11,051 nt of DNA from Lachnospira sp. (GTDB taxonomy: Bacteria; Bacillota; Clostridia; Lachnospirales; Lachnospiraceae). The notes under the pieces were generated by a model, which saw nothing but the letters and a program-made list of their open reading frames with translations, was not told the DNA's origin and searched no databases. Made by a program: the position numbers and the translations under genes. Each line of letters starts with the position of its first letter. Within the stretch, counting starts at the first letter, position 1. The stretch covers positions 1-11,051 of the forward strand of contig JAGAJD010000285.1 in assembly GCA_017626275.1 (NCBI GenBank), given 5' to 3'. Below, piece after piece: positions 1 through 7,611 of the stretch.

Positions 1-859
1 CAAACACCTCTCCTGCCGCAAGCACATTTCCCCATTCCCTGCATTCAAGCGTGCCTTCAAAATCCTCTCTGTCAGCTCTTCCGTACCACGGCTCAATACA
101 GATAAACGGTACATTTTTTCCTACTGTCGACCATAAACCAAATACAGGAGCGTCAAAATTCACCATAACAAAAGGCTTTCCCTCATTGCATAAAGCTACA
201 CTTCCGCACTGCCCATTCTCAAAAATATAAGCGTCCTTATCGAAAAAATCTTCCGATACAGCAATCTGAGAATCTATAAGCTTCATTGTAAACTTTTCAT
301 TCTTTACCAAACCCTGTTCATTCAGAAGCTCATATTCAAGGCTGTCCATTTGAGTATCCATATCCGCCTCTGCCTTAAATCGAACCGTACAGCCGGAAAG
401 GCTATTTTTTCCCGGATAAACAAATGCAGGGTGTGCACCTATGCTGAAATACATCTCCTTGTTATCCGTGTTAATGACTTTCCAGCCAACACAAATTTTA
501 TTGTGCTTTAAAACATAACTGCACCGCAGTTCAAATGCAAACGGATACTTTTTCAATGTATCTTCCGTCTGCGTAAGCGTCATCACAATAGAATCTCCAG
601 ACTGCTCTGCAAGCGTAAATTCCATATCTCTTGCAAAACCATGCTGGGACATCTCATAAACATTCCCTTCATAAGCTGAACGGTTATCTCTATATTTTCC
701 AACCAAAGGAAACAAAACAGGTGCATGGCGTTTCCAGCACTCAGGAGCTGCCTGCCATATACGCTCTGTATTATCCGCTTTCATTATAACAGAGACAATC
801 TCACAGCCCTTACTCTCAACCTCAGCTCTTATTTGTTCATTTTCAATTACATACTCCAT
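1..859 (-). CDS. Aldose 1-epimerase family protein (LacX-like), 3' end cut off by window edge
   Basis: A minus-strand reading frame stays open from an ATG at 859 to the window edge (286 residues visible). It belongs to the galactose mutarotase-like superfamily, LacX-type branch, whose members interconvert alpha and beta anomers of sugars or sugar phosphates in the cytoplasm. Seen in the translation: APVLFPLVG (46-54), HGFAR (73-77), GAHPAF (141-146) and EPWYGRAD from E256. The two histidines and the late glutamate fit the catalytic residues of the fold. The last visible residues (AAGEVF) match the usual C-terminal end of this family, so only a few residues are probably missing. The start lies 6 bases after the stop of the MFS gene, and the only upstream GGAG overlaps that gene's last codons, which points to translational coupling. 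The substrate cannot be read from sequence. Family is fairly certain; sugar specificity is unknown. Confidence 0.85.
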   Translation of the reverse strand, partial: MEYVIENEQIRAEVESKGCEIVSVIMKADNTERIWQAAPECWKRHAPVLFPLVGKYRDNRSAYEGNVYEMSQHGFARDMEFTLAEQSGDSIVMTLTQTEDTLKKYPFAFELRCSYVLKHNKICVGWKVINTDNKEMYFSIGAHPAFVYPGKNSLSGCTVRFKAEADMDTQMDSLEYELLNEQGLVKNEKFTMKLIDSQIAVSEDFFDKDAYIFENGQCGSVALCNEGKPFVMVNFDAPVFGLWSTVGKNVPFICIEPWYGRADREDFEGTLECREWGNVLAAGEVF

Positions 860-865
860 ACCGGT

Positions 866-2032
866 CTAATCTCCGTTCAATTTATTCTGACGATTAAGTC
901 TCACATTAAGAAGTGACAGCACCAACATTCCTACCGCATTAAATGCAAGCACCAAAATAGCACCTGTCATTCCCATATAATCGGCAACCACACCGACAAT
1001 CTGCGGTGTAATAATTCCTCCCAATGCCGCCATTGCAAGAAACATTGACATTCCTGTGTTAGAGCCTTTAATAATTGCCCCAACGCTTGATACGCTTGTC
1101 GGATATATTCCCGCAAAGAAAAATCCAAGTCCTGCTATTGCCACAGTAATAACTGCAAGATTCTTTGTGGAAACCAACATAATAAAAAATACCGCTGTCG
1201 CAATACAGAAAGCCAAAATCAGCTTATTCTTATGAATCCTTGAAGATAATTTTGCAGTAAGCAGTCTGCCGAGCATAACCATAACCCATGTAATTGACAC
1301 AAGATTAGTGGCATAAGAAGTACTCATAATTCCCATACTCTTAAAATATGTAACAAACCAGCCGTTTACACAATTCTCCAATCCAAGATAGAGGAATAAT
1401 AAAATTCCCATAATGTAAAATACCGGATTTCTGTAAAAATCCTTACCGGATTCAGCAGCCTTTGCCGATTCCTTAGGCATGTTATAATCAAGCTTCATAC
1501 ATGCATAAAAAACACATGCCAATGCCGAACCTGCAACAACAGTATAAGCAACCGCTTTCCAGCCCAATCCTGCATTAATATACAGCGATGTTAAAAACGG
1601 TGATAAAAATGCACCCACGGCAAAAGTCATATGCAGCAGATTAAGCGCTGCCGGCTTCCCGTCAGAATTATCATTAACCACCGCATTATTAATAATACTT
1701 ACAGAACCTCTTCCGATTCCAAGCAAAATAAATGCCGCATAAATTACAGGGACAGGCGGAACCAATGTTATAACAAACCACATAAGCGGAATAAATGCCG
1801 ACATACTGACAATAGTTGCCTTACGCCCTATTTTTGCTGCCAAAACGGGATTAATAAAGCTTGCAAGCAAATTTCCGACAGCAAATGCCGACAAGAAACC
1901 TCCTGCGATACTATAATTAATCCCCGCCTCCTCTATCAAATATGGCAGAATTGCTCCCACCAAAAGTACCATAGCTCCATTTACAAAAAATGCAAAATAG
2001 CATGGAAAAAACAATCTGAATTTCGACTGCAT
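866..2032 (-). CDS. MFS transporter, sugar-carrier (FHS/FucP-like) type
   Basis: This 388-residue inner-membrane protein is hydrophobic throughout, with about 12 predicted membrane segments by eye, and belongs to the major facilitator superfamily. An IGRK motif (68-71) sits in the loop after the second segment, as expected, and a charged central loop (near KESAKAAESGKD) separates the two halves. The pattern NLLHMTFAVGAFLSPF in segment 5 recalls sugar:H+ symporters of the FHS/FucP branch. I chose the ATG at 2032 because GAGGAAGG lies just upstream; a longer frame would start at a TTG at 2053 that precedes this ribosome binding site. It starts 31 bases after the protease stop and ends 6 bases before the epimerase-like gene. 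That neighbour favours a sugar or sugar derivative as substrate, but this is inference, and drug or metabolite export remains possible. Confidence 0.85.
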   Translation of the reverse strand: MQSKFRLFFPCYFAFFVNGAMVLLVGAILPYLIEEAGINYSIAGGFLSAFAVGNLLASFINPVLAAKIGRKATIVSMSAFIPLMWFVITLVPPVPVIYAAFILLGIGRGSVSIINNAVVNDNSDGKPAALNLLHMTFAVGAFLSPFLTSLYINAGLGWKAVAYTVVAGSALACVFYACMKLDYNMPKESAKAAESGKDFYRNPVFYIMGILLFLYLGLENCVNGWFVTYFKSMGIMSTSYATNLVSITWVMVMLGRLLTAKLSSRIHKNKLILAFCIATAVFFIMLVSTKNLAVITVAIAGLGFFFAGIYPTSVSSVGAIIKGSNTGMSMFLAMAALGGIITPQIVGVVADYMGMTGAILVLAFNAVGMLVLSLLNVRLNRQNKLNGD

Positions 2033-2036
2033 AAAT

Positions 2037-2044
2037 CCTTCCTC
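2037..2044 (-). promoter_or_regulatory. Ribosome binding site of the MFS gene
   Basis: GAGGAAGG on the minus strand, 4 bases before the ATG at 2032. It lies downstream of the alternative TTG at 2053 and therefore decides the start in favour of the ATG. Confidence 0.75.
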
Positions 2045-2063
2045 AACTTCCAATTACTTTTAT

Positions 2064-4721
2064 TTATTCAATAAGAACTCCCGTAATTTCATCAAAATGA
2101 TAGTAATTTCCGTCACTGTCATAGTACTCACCTTTAAGCATAGCGCCCGTTATCAGGTCAAAATAATACTTCTTTTCTCCTACAACATCCCAGCCTTTAA
2201 TCATATGACCTGATTCATCATAGCGTACCCACTTACCACCGCTTGACTCCTGATATACGTCTTTAGACTTCGCTACTGCACCCTTCTGCACATTATCAAG
2301 CCAATACCATGCATTACTTGAAGGGTCGTAGATTTCCTTACCTCTGTAATATATGTCATTTACATTATAGCCCTGACGTACTCCATTCTCATACCAGTAA
2401 TTCATACCATCAATATTTAACCAGCCATTATATCCTATGCCTGTATTCTCATCAAAGTAACACTCATTATCGCCAATAATAACATGTCCCTTTGCCATTG
2501 TTCCGTAAACGATATCAAAATAATATGTTCCCGCGTCATTTGTCTGCCAACCCTTTATCATATGACCATTCTCATCATAACGCACCCATTTTCCTGTACT
2601 TGCGCCAATATTCAGACTGCCGTCTTCATTATAAACTTTATTATCAGCCCATGCACCTGCCGCAGACTCCTGATAAACGTCCTTTGATTTTGCAACTGCA
2701 CCGTTCTGCACATTGTCAAGCCAGTACCACGCATTGCTTGCAGGGTCGTAGATTTCCTTACCTCTGTATGACAAATCAATTGAACCATCTTTGTTGTACT
2801 GTACTCCCTGCTTTTCTCCGTTTTCATACCAGTACATTTTACCGTCCGATTCCGTCAACATGCCGGTATATTCAAATTTCTTTACTATAATAAGACAATA
2901 TGCCTCAATTTTTCCGTCTACTGTGGTCGCCACTATTACTGCCTCTCCGGCTTTCACACCTGTAACGACTCCTGTATCTGAAACAACAGCCACCGTTTCA
3001 TCATACGAACTCCATATAACATCTTTATTTGTCGCTTCTTCCGGCTCTACTGTTGCAACCAGTTGAAGTTCCTCACCAATCTCTATTTCCTCTTCCTTCT
3101 TATTCAGCGTAATTCCTGTCGGAGCAACATATTTTTCATCAGCTACATTATTGGTATATGCCTTAATTCTATAATTCGCATTGCTGTCCTTGCCATAGTC
3201 TTCCCAATAATATCCGTTATAACGATAACTCTGATGCTCCTTTGCAGAAGACACTGTCTCATAAAAACTTGAATCAGAACAATCTTCTGCAATGTATGAA
3301 TAGCTCTTTTTATCTCTTCCTTCCAGTCTTATTACAACTGAATAACAGGTTCCATGCTCCATTTTTACAGGCTCGGTAAGCACAACCGTATAAATTCCAC
3401 TGTACTCGAAGCTTCCCGTCTCTGTCGCACAAAGCTCTCCGCTTTCAGGATTGCTCATATCTTTGAGATTCCTGTAAATACTTACTGTATATTCACAGTT
3501 GCTGGTTGGTGTCTCAAACGAAACAGCCTCCAATGTCTCCGCAGCAGACACCCCTGCTTTAATCTCAAATACATTTGCTACCTTTATATCCGAACCATAA
3601 GAGCTGTATTTTGCACCTAAACTTCCATCATACTGATAGTTATTATCATAATCATCTGACATTTCAGCTTCAAAAGCCGCTGCTTTCTTTGTTAAGCTTT
3701 TATCATAATATGATAAATAAAAATATCCGTCATCACCATAGTCACTTCCCCAACTGTTTCTTACAATCCATGCTCCATTTCCCTCCGGTGCTGTCGGGAA
3801 ATTGGACGCTGAATAGTCGTCATCCCAGCCGACAATAACTACCGCGTGATTAGTTCCCATTTCATCACAGACATAATATCCGTAAGTATCTGAATTATAA
3901 TATTCATTACTGTCATATGAAGTAATTGCATAATAACTAACCATTACTGCGCCATATTCCACAATGGCATTCTTGATGCCTTCTGTATCTGTCATCGGAA
4001 TTTCCCTAAGACCTTCCAAATGTGCCACAGTATCATATGCAGTCTCCTCAGGCAGCCCCTCTTTTTCAACTTTTTCTGCCATACTGTAAGGAACAGTCTC
4101 CTCTGCCGCAGCTCCAAGCCAGTCCATTAAAGCATTGGAAGCCCATACATAATTGCCTCCTATTTGCAGGATTGACGTTGTATTGTCGTTATATGCGTAG
4201 CTGTCACCCTCAAAACCTCCAAGCGGGTCTGGTGCCGAATTGTATGTATAATACACCAAATGAAGCTCCGACAAATCTACTTCCTTATACCCCTTTTTCA
4301 TCAGGTTAATCTCCATACAGGCAATAGTTGAAAATGCCCAGCAAACTCCATAGCCTCCCTGATTTCTAATTGCAGGAAGCGCTTCAGTGTGGTATTTACT
4401 CTGCTGTGTCTGAGGTGAAGACTTTAAAAGCTCATACTCCGGCTCATAGTTATTACTCTCATCAGTATCATAATCAGGTTCTATATAACCTGTTCCCAAT
4501 GAAATGTTACTCTCTTTCGTATCAGTCTCCAAAAACTCAATTACCTGCTCTCCGTTTCCGGCTTCTGTAACTTCAACACCTGTAATCCCGGATTTAGTAC
4601 TGTCAACATTGGTATCCTCTGCCATTACAGAACTTCCTGTCTGCAGCACTAATCCTGCCGCAAGAATTATAGCAGCCACCCTTTTAAGATGATTGCCGCT
4701 GTTTAATCGTCTTTTTGCCAT
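2064..4721 (-). CDS. Secreted papain-family (C1) cysteine protease with Big_2 domain and C-terminal wall-binding repeats
   Basis: An 885-residue exported protease. From the ATG: a signal peptide (1-34, KR-rich start, hydrophobic core, cleavage probably after SSVMA); an acidic stretch (35-~105) that may be a propeptide or linker; a papain-fold domain (~108-345) with oxyanion Q121, nucleophile C127 in GVCWAFS, H292 in NHAVVIVGWDD and N322 in VRNSWG, so the catalytic set is complete; a ~150-residue beta-rich region (~377-523) in the place of the lectin-like domain of clostridial C1 proteases; a Big_2 Ig-like domain (~533-615); and two copies of a repeat module (619-885) rich in YWYENG, GKEIYDP, KDVYQES and GKWVRYDENGHMIKGW. 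No LPXTG sorting motif or C-terminal membrane anchor is present, so the repeats probably hold it non-covalently at the cell wall or on glycan. The ATG is preceded by AGGAGG; a GTG at 4742 lies upstream of that site and is rejected. It appears to be the first gene of an operon with the MFS and epimerase-like genes. The substrate is unknown. Confidence 0.92.
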   Translation of the reverse strand: MAKRRLNSGNHLKRVAAIILAAGLVLQTGSSVMAEDTNVDSTKSGITGVEVTEAGNGEQVIEFLETDTKESNISLGTGYIEPDYDTDESNNYEPEYELLKSSPQTQQSKYHTEALPAIRNQGGYGVCWAFSTIACMEINLMKKGYKEVDLSELHLVYYTYNSAPDPLGGFEGDSYAYNDNTTSILQIGGNYVWASNALMDWLGAAAEETVPYSMAEKVEKEGLPEETAYDTVAHLEGLREIPMTDTEGIKNAIVEYGAVMVSYYAITSYDSNEYYNSDTYGYYVCDEMGTNHAVVIVGWDDDYSASNFPTAPEGNGAWIVRNSWGSDYGDDGYFYLSYYDKSLTKKAAAFEAEMSDDYDNNYQYDGSLGAKYSSYGSDIKVANVFEIKAGVSAAETLEAVSFETPTSNCEYTVSIYRNLKDMSNPESGELCATETGSFEYSGIYTVVLTEPVKMEHGTCYSVVIRLEGRDKKSYSYIAEDCSDSSFYETVSSAKEHQSYRYNGYYWEDYGKDSNANYRIKAYTNNVADEKYVAPTGITLNKKEEEIEIGEELQLVATVEPEEATNKDVIWSSYDETVAVVSDTGVVTGVKAGEAVIVATTVDGKIEAYCLIIVKKFEYTGMLTESDGKMYWYENGEKQGVQYNKDGSIDLSYRGKEIYDPASNAWYWLDNVQNGAVAKSKDVYQESAAGAWADNKVYNEDGSLNIGASTGKWVRYDENGHMIKGWQTNDAGTYYFDIVYGTMAKGHVIIGDNECYFDENTGIGYNGWLNIDGMNYWYENGVRQGYNVNDIYYRGKEIYDPSSNAWYWLDNVQKGAVAKSKDVYQESSGGKWVRYDESGHMIKGWDVVGEKKYYFDLITGAMLKGEYYDSDGNYYHFDEITGVLIE
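2190..2237 (-). repeat. GKWVRYDESGHMIKGW repeat, copy 2
   Basis: Encodes residues 829-844 of the protease. It is a 16-residue near-copy of residues 710-725 (one difference, S for N) and is followed by a KKYYFD element, as in choline/glucan-binding type repeats. Confidence 0.8.
2244..2348 (-). repeat. YRGKEIYDP...KDVYQES repeat, copy 2
   Basis: Encodes residues 792-826 of the protease. It matches residues 652-686 with two substitutions in 35 (A to S, N to K). By eye about 12 of ~104 bases differ, with an identical run of about 27 bases at the 5' end of the coding unit, indicating an internal duplication. Confidence 0.85.
2547..2594 (-). repeat. GKWVRYDENGHMIKGW repeat, copy 1
   Basis: Encodes residues 710-725 of the protease; partner of the copy at 2190-2237. 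It is followed by GTYYFD, the aromatic strand typical of wall-binding repeats. Confidence 0.8.
2664..2768 (-). repeat. YRGKEIYDP...KDVYQES repeat, copy 1
   Basis: Encodes residues 652-686 of the protease; partner of the copy at 2244-2348. Between this unit and the following GKWVRYDENG element, copy 1 carries about 20 extra residues (AWADNKVYNEDGSLNIGAS) that copy 2 lacks. Confidence 0.85.
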
Positions 4722-4729
4722 ATAGTATT

Positions 4730-4735
4730 CCTCCT
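4730..4735 (-). promoter_or_regulatory. Ribosome binding site of the C1 protease gene
   Basis: A perfect AGGAGG on the minus strand, 8 bases before the ATG at 4721. It excludes the upstream GTG at 4742 as the start. Confidence 0.85.
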
Positions 4736-4762
4736 GATTCACGAACTTTTACTTACATTTTT

Positions 4763-4791
4763 ATAATACCAATTATTTCCCTAATAATCAA
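4763..4791 (-). promoter_or_regulatory. Predicted sigma-70-type promoter of the protease-MFS-epimerase operon
   Basis: On the minus strand TTGATT (-35, 4786-4791) is followed after 17 bases by TATTAT (-10, 4763-4768), with TGG directly before the -10 as in extended -10 promoters. It lies between the tRNA-Leu terminator and the protease start, leaving a leader of about 35 bases. Confidence 0.65.
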
Positions 4792-4810
4792 TACAATTGA
4801 CTGAGTACAG

Positions 4811-4837
4811 AAAAAAGCCGGTATCACTACCGGCTTT
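4811..4837 (-). terminator. Rho-independent terminator after tRNA-Leu
   Basis: A perfect 10-bp inverted repeat (AAAGCCGGTA, loop GTGA on the minus strand, TACCGGCTTT) is followed by a T run on the minus strand. It starts about 16 bases after the tRNA 3' end. Confidence 0.9.
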
Positions 4838-4853
4838 ACAATCAAAAATATAA

Positions 4854-4933
4854 TGCGGATGACAGGAATCGAACCTGCACTCCGAAGAACTAGATCCTAA
4901 GTCTAGCGCGTCTGCCAGTTCCGCCACATCCGC
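4854..4933 (-). tRNA. tRNA-Leu (anticodon TAG)
   Basis: The minus strand folds as a class II tRNA: acceptor GCGGATG pairs with CATCCGC, the D-arm contains TGGCAGACGC, the anticodon stem CTAGA/TCTAG encloses CTTAGGA (anticodon TAG, decoding CUA and probably other CUN codons), and the T-loop is TTCGATT. The variable arm is short (about 11 bases, a TTCG-capped mini-stem). The discriminator is A and no CCA is encoded. It has its own promoter and terminator and stands apart from the other tRNA genes. Confidence 0.95.
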
Positions 4934-4943
4934 ATGTGAATAT

Positions 4944-4973
4944 ATATTACCACACCCACAACACAAAAGTCAA
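4944..4973 (-). promoter_or_regulatory. Predicted promoter of tRNA-Leu
   Basis: Minus strand TTGACT (-35, 4968-4973), 18-base spacer, TAATAT (-10, 4944-4949) preceded by TGG. The -10 is about 10 bases from the tRNA 5' end, so the primary transcript needs little 5' trimming. Confidence 0.7.
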
Positions 4974-5017
4974 TCACTTTGCTTGCGAATCTGTCATCAT
5001 GGCTCTTCTCTATCCGC

Positions 5018-6895
5018 TTATTTAAATTTTAACATTCTCATTGCATTTATTATGGCAATAACTGATACACCTACGTCTGCAAACACCGCCTCCCACATAT
5101 TGGCAAGACCAAACGCACCTAAAATAAGAATCAATGCTTTAACTCCCAATGCAAATACAATGTTCTGCTTTACAATAGTTCTTGTCTTTCTCGCAATTGC
5201 GACAACCTTTGCAATCTTAGTCGTATCGTCGTCCATAAGCACAATATCTGCAGCCTCTATCGCAGCGTCTGAACCCATGCTTCCCATTGCAATACCAATA
5301 TCTGCTCTTGTCAGTACAGGAGCGTCATTAATTCCGTCTCCCACAAACGCAACCTTTCCTGTCTCTTCATCTGAAAGCAGTTTCTCCACCTTCTTAACCT
5401 TATCTGCCGGAAGAAGCTGTGTATATACAACATCAATTCCTAGTTGTGCCGCAACTGCCTCACCTGCCGCTTTCCTGTCTCCTGTGAGCATTACAGTCTT
5501 TTTCACGCCTGCCTTTTTAAGCATTGCCACGGCTTCCTTTGCTTCCGGCTTTATCGTATCAGAAATAACTATGCTGCCCTTATAGCTTCCGCCTTTTGCA
5601 ATATACACTACTGTTCCTGTATGTGTACTTTCCTTTACAGCAATTCCGCGCTGCTTTAACAGCTCTGCATTACCTGCCAGCACTTCCTCACCGTCAAATT
5701 TTGCAGAAACGCCATGTCCCGCAAGTTCCTCTACCTCGCTTAACCTTTCCGTATCTGTTTGATAACCGCGTTTCTGGTAAGCTCTCTTTATTGAAGCGGC
5801 AATCGGGTGGTCGGAATACTGCTCCGCATAGGCTGCAAGCTGCAATACCTCTTCCTCTGACACTCCGTTTTCCGGTTCAATCACATTTACCTCAAACTCA
5901 CCTTTTGTAAGCGTGCCAGTCTTATCAAATACAACTGTATCCATATCAGCAGCCGCCTCAAGGTAATTGCTTCCTTTGACAAGGATTCCAAGTGAAGAGG
6001 CTGCTCCTATTCCACCAAAAAAGCTGAGCGGAACGGAAATCACAAGCGCACACGGACATGAAATTACAAGAAATATACATGCTCTCTGCAGCCAGTCAAA
6101 CCATTCTCCTCCAAACAGCAGCGGCGGTATCACAGCAAGCAGAAATGCTCCTATCGTTACGACAGGTGTATAATACCTTGCAAATCTTGTAATAAAATTC
6201 TCCACCTTTGCTTTCTTGCTGCTTGCATTTTCAACCAGCTCAAGAATTCTTGCAACTGTTGAATCATCAAATTCCTTTGTCGTTCTTACACGCAGCAAAC
6301 CACTTCCGTTGACACAGCCGCTTATTACTTCCGAATCAACTCTCACGCTTCTCGGAACAGATTCTCCGGTAAGCGAAGAAGTATCAACCATTGACTCACC
6401 TTCAATTACGATTCCGTCCAGTGGTATTCTCTCACCCGGCTTAATCACAATTATACTTCCAACCTCTACATCATCAGGGTCAACCTGTTTAATTTCACCG
6501 TCTTCCTCAATATTGGCATATTCAGGACAAATATCCATAAGCTGTGTAATAGATTGTCTTGAACGGTTTACAGCATAACTCTGGAACAATTCTCCTACCT
6601 GATAAAAAAGCATAACTGCAACACCCTCGGAATATTCTCCGACAACAAATGCACCGACTGTTGCAATAAACATGAGAAAATTCTCATCAAATACCTGTCC
6701 GTGAAAAATATTTCTAACGGCTTTATATACAATATCCCAACCAATAATAATATACGGAATCAAAAACAGCAGCAAGCCGAACGGAAACTGTTCCATGTAC
6801 GGAAATATGTTTGTATGCTCTGCCACTATCAATACTGCATAAATTACCACAGAAACGATTATACGGTATAAAACCTTTTTTTGTTTACCAGTCAT
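5018..6895 (-). CDS. Zn/Cd/Pb-type P1B ATPase (ZntA/CadA-like) lacking an N-terminal HMA domain
   Basis: A 625-residue membrane pump that hydrolyses ATP to export divalent soft metals (P1B-2 group by sequence). Visible elements: membrane segments before residue 110; actuator TGES (176-179); intramembrane CPC (280-282) in ISCPCALVIS; phosphorylation site D324 in DKTGTLT; HP (363-364) in the nucleotide-binding domain; hinge GDGINDAP (519-526); and a final segment with K586 and D607 (FADVGVSVIAI), the arrangement typical of Zn/Cd pumps rather than Cu pumps (CPC with no paired Cu-type N/Y-M-S signature). The length fits a pump without the usual N-terminal metal-binding domain; the HMA protein encoded just upstream would supply it. 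The ribosome binding site AGGAG overlaps the upstream gene's stop codon, suggesting coupled translation. Metal choice among Zn, Cd and Pb cannot be settled from sequence. Confidence 0.95.
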   Translation of the reverse strand: MTGKQKKVLYRIIVSVVIYAVLIVAEHTNIFPYMEQFPFGLLLFLIPYIIIGWDIVYKAVRNIFHGQVFDENFLMFIATVGAFVVGEYSEGVAVMLFYQVGELFQSYAVNRSRQSITQLMDICPEYANIEEDGEIKQVDPDDVEVGSIIVIKPGERIPLDGIVIEGESMVDTSSLTGESVPRSVRVDSEVISGCVNGSGLLRVRTTKEFDDSTVARILELVENASSKKAKVENFITRFARYYTPVVTIGAFLLAVIPPLLFGGEWFDWLQRACIFLVISCPCALVISVPLSFFGGIGAASSLGILVKGSNYLEAAADMDTVVFDKTGTLTKGEFEVNVIEPENGVSEEEVLQLAAYAEQYSDHPIAASIKRAYQKRGYQTDTERLSEVEELAGHGVSAKFDGEEVLAGNAELLKQRGIAVKESTHTGTVVYIAKGGSYKGSIVISDTIKPEAKEAVAMLKKAGVKKTVMLTGDRKAAGEAVAAQLGIDVVYTQLLPADKVKKVEKLLSDEETGKVAFVGDGINDAPVLTRADIGIAMGSMGSDAAIEAADIVLMDDDTTKIAKVVAIARKTRTIVKQNIVFALGVKALILILGAFGLANMWEAVFADVGVSVIAIINAMRMLKFK

Positions 6896-6904
6896 ATAAA
6901 TCTC

Positions 6905-7123
6905 CTACATCAAAATAACACAATCAGGCTCAACCTTCTTGCAAACCTCAACAACCTGCTTCATAATAGAATCAAATTTCTCATCGTCTGCTTCAATTAC
7001 CATTTTCTGTGTCATAAAACTTACGCTGGCATCTTGCACACCGTCAAGCTTTTTAATTGCTTCCTCCATCTTTGCAGCACAATTTGCACAATCTAAATCC
7101 TGTAACTTAAACTTCTTCTTCAT
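6905..7123 (-). CDS. Stand-alone heavy-metal-associated (HMA) domain protein
   Basis: A 72-residue cytoplasmic protein with the HMA ferredoxin-like fold. The metal-binding motif is D11-C12-A-N-C15-A; an aspartate directly before CxxC is characteristic of HMA domains serving Zn/Cd/Pb pumps, whereas Cu chaperones usually carry MxCxxC. It lies 35 bases after the repressor gene and 9 bases before the pump gene. It probably delivers metal to the pump or acts as its detached regulatory domain; this is inference from position and motif. The ATG at 7123 has AAGGA and AAAGGA upstream, the nearer one at close spacing. Two more cysteines near the end (C61 in VCKK and C68 in PDCVILM) may add ligands. Confidence 0.9.
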   Translation of the reverse strand: MKKKFKLQDLDCANCAAKMEEAIKKLDGVQDASVSFMTQKMVIEADDEKFDSIMKQVVEVCKKVEPDCVILM

Positions 7124-7158
7124 AATCCTTCATTCCTTTCCTTTTATCAAATAAATAA

Positions 7159-7557
7159 CTAAACTTCCTGCTCCATCGCATGTTCCATTCCCATGCTGAG
7201 AATTGTTCTCACATGTGAATCGTCCAGTGAATAAAATATCGACTTCCCGTCTCTCCTGCTTTTAACAAGCTTTGCCTGTTTAAGAACTCTAAGCTGATGC
7301 GAAATTGCCGACTGGTTCATATCAAGCAGTTGTGCAATATCGCACACACACAATTCGCTGCTGTGCAGTACATAAAGAATCTTAATTCTTGTCTTATCGC
7401 CAAAAACCTTAAATGTATCAGCGATACCGTCCAGCAATTCATCGTCGGGCATATGACTTTTAACTTTATCTACCGTTTCTTCATGCACACAAAACGTCTC
7501 ACAGCACTCCGCTTCAGTTCTGTTTTCGTCAAAAACTTCCTGATTAATTTCCTTCAC
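7159..7557 (-). CDS. ArsR/SmtB-family metal-responsive repressor (CadC/SmtB-like)
   Basis: A 132-residue winged-helix DNA-binding repressor that releases its operator when it binds metal. ELCVCDIA (68-75, C70 and C72) is the alpha3 metal motif of CadC-like sensors, and cysteines at 18, 19 and 23 could complete an alpha3N site for Cd or Pb. The last helix carries D113, H115, H126 and E129 with the same spacing as the alpha5 zinc site of SmtB. The recognition helix includes NQSAISHQLRVLKQAKLV (81-98). The start is a GTG, supported by GGGAGGA five bases upstream. It heads the operon with the HMA protein and P1B ATPase, and an inverted repeat at its promoter fits autoregulation. Family and role are clear; the exact inducing metal is inferred as Zn, Cd or Pb. 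Confidence 0.94.
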   Translation of the reverse strand: MKEINQEVFDENRTEAECCETFCVHEETVDKVKSHMPDDELLDGIADTFKVFGDKTRIKILYVLHSSELCVCDIAQLLDMNQSAISHQLRVLKQAKLVKSRRDGKSIFYSLDDSHVRTILSMGMEHAMEQEV

Positions 7558-7561
7558 TTTG

Positions 7562-7568
7562 TCCTCCC
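7562..7568 (-). promoter_or_regulatory. Ribosome binding site deciding the GTG start of the ArsR repressor
   Basis: GGGAGGA on the minus strand, about 4-5 bases before the GTG at 7557. The next in-frame ATG is at codon 36, beyond the N-terminal cysteines, so the GTG is the credible start. Confidence 0.8.
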
Positions 7569-7611
7569 TTCTTAGCTATGATTTATTTCTTTTTTAATAT
7601 ATCTACAATTA

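Noticed and set aside
1631..2074. 147-residue plus-strand reading frame
   Set aside because: It is antisense to the MFS gene, with composition set by the complementary hydrophobic codons and no ribosome binding site.
2612..2827. 71-residue minus-strand reading frame inside the protease gene as a frameshifted or nested gene
   Set aside because: The main protease frame is intact here with clear repeat motifs; the other frame has no start signal or family features.
4781..4966. 61-residue minus-strand reading frame containing VAELADALDLGSS
   Set aside because: It is the translation of tRNA-Leu and its terminator; this peptide is a known false product of tRNA-Leu genes.
4983..5585. 200-residue plus-strand reading frame
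   Set aside because: It is antisense to the P1B ATPase gene, has low-complexity Ser/Ala/Ile/Thr composition, no ribosome binding site and no recognisable domain.
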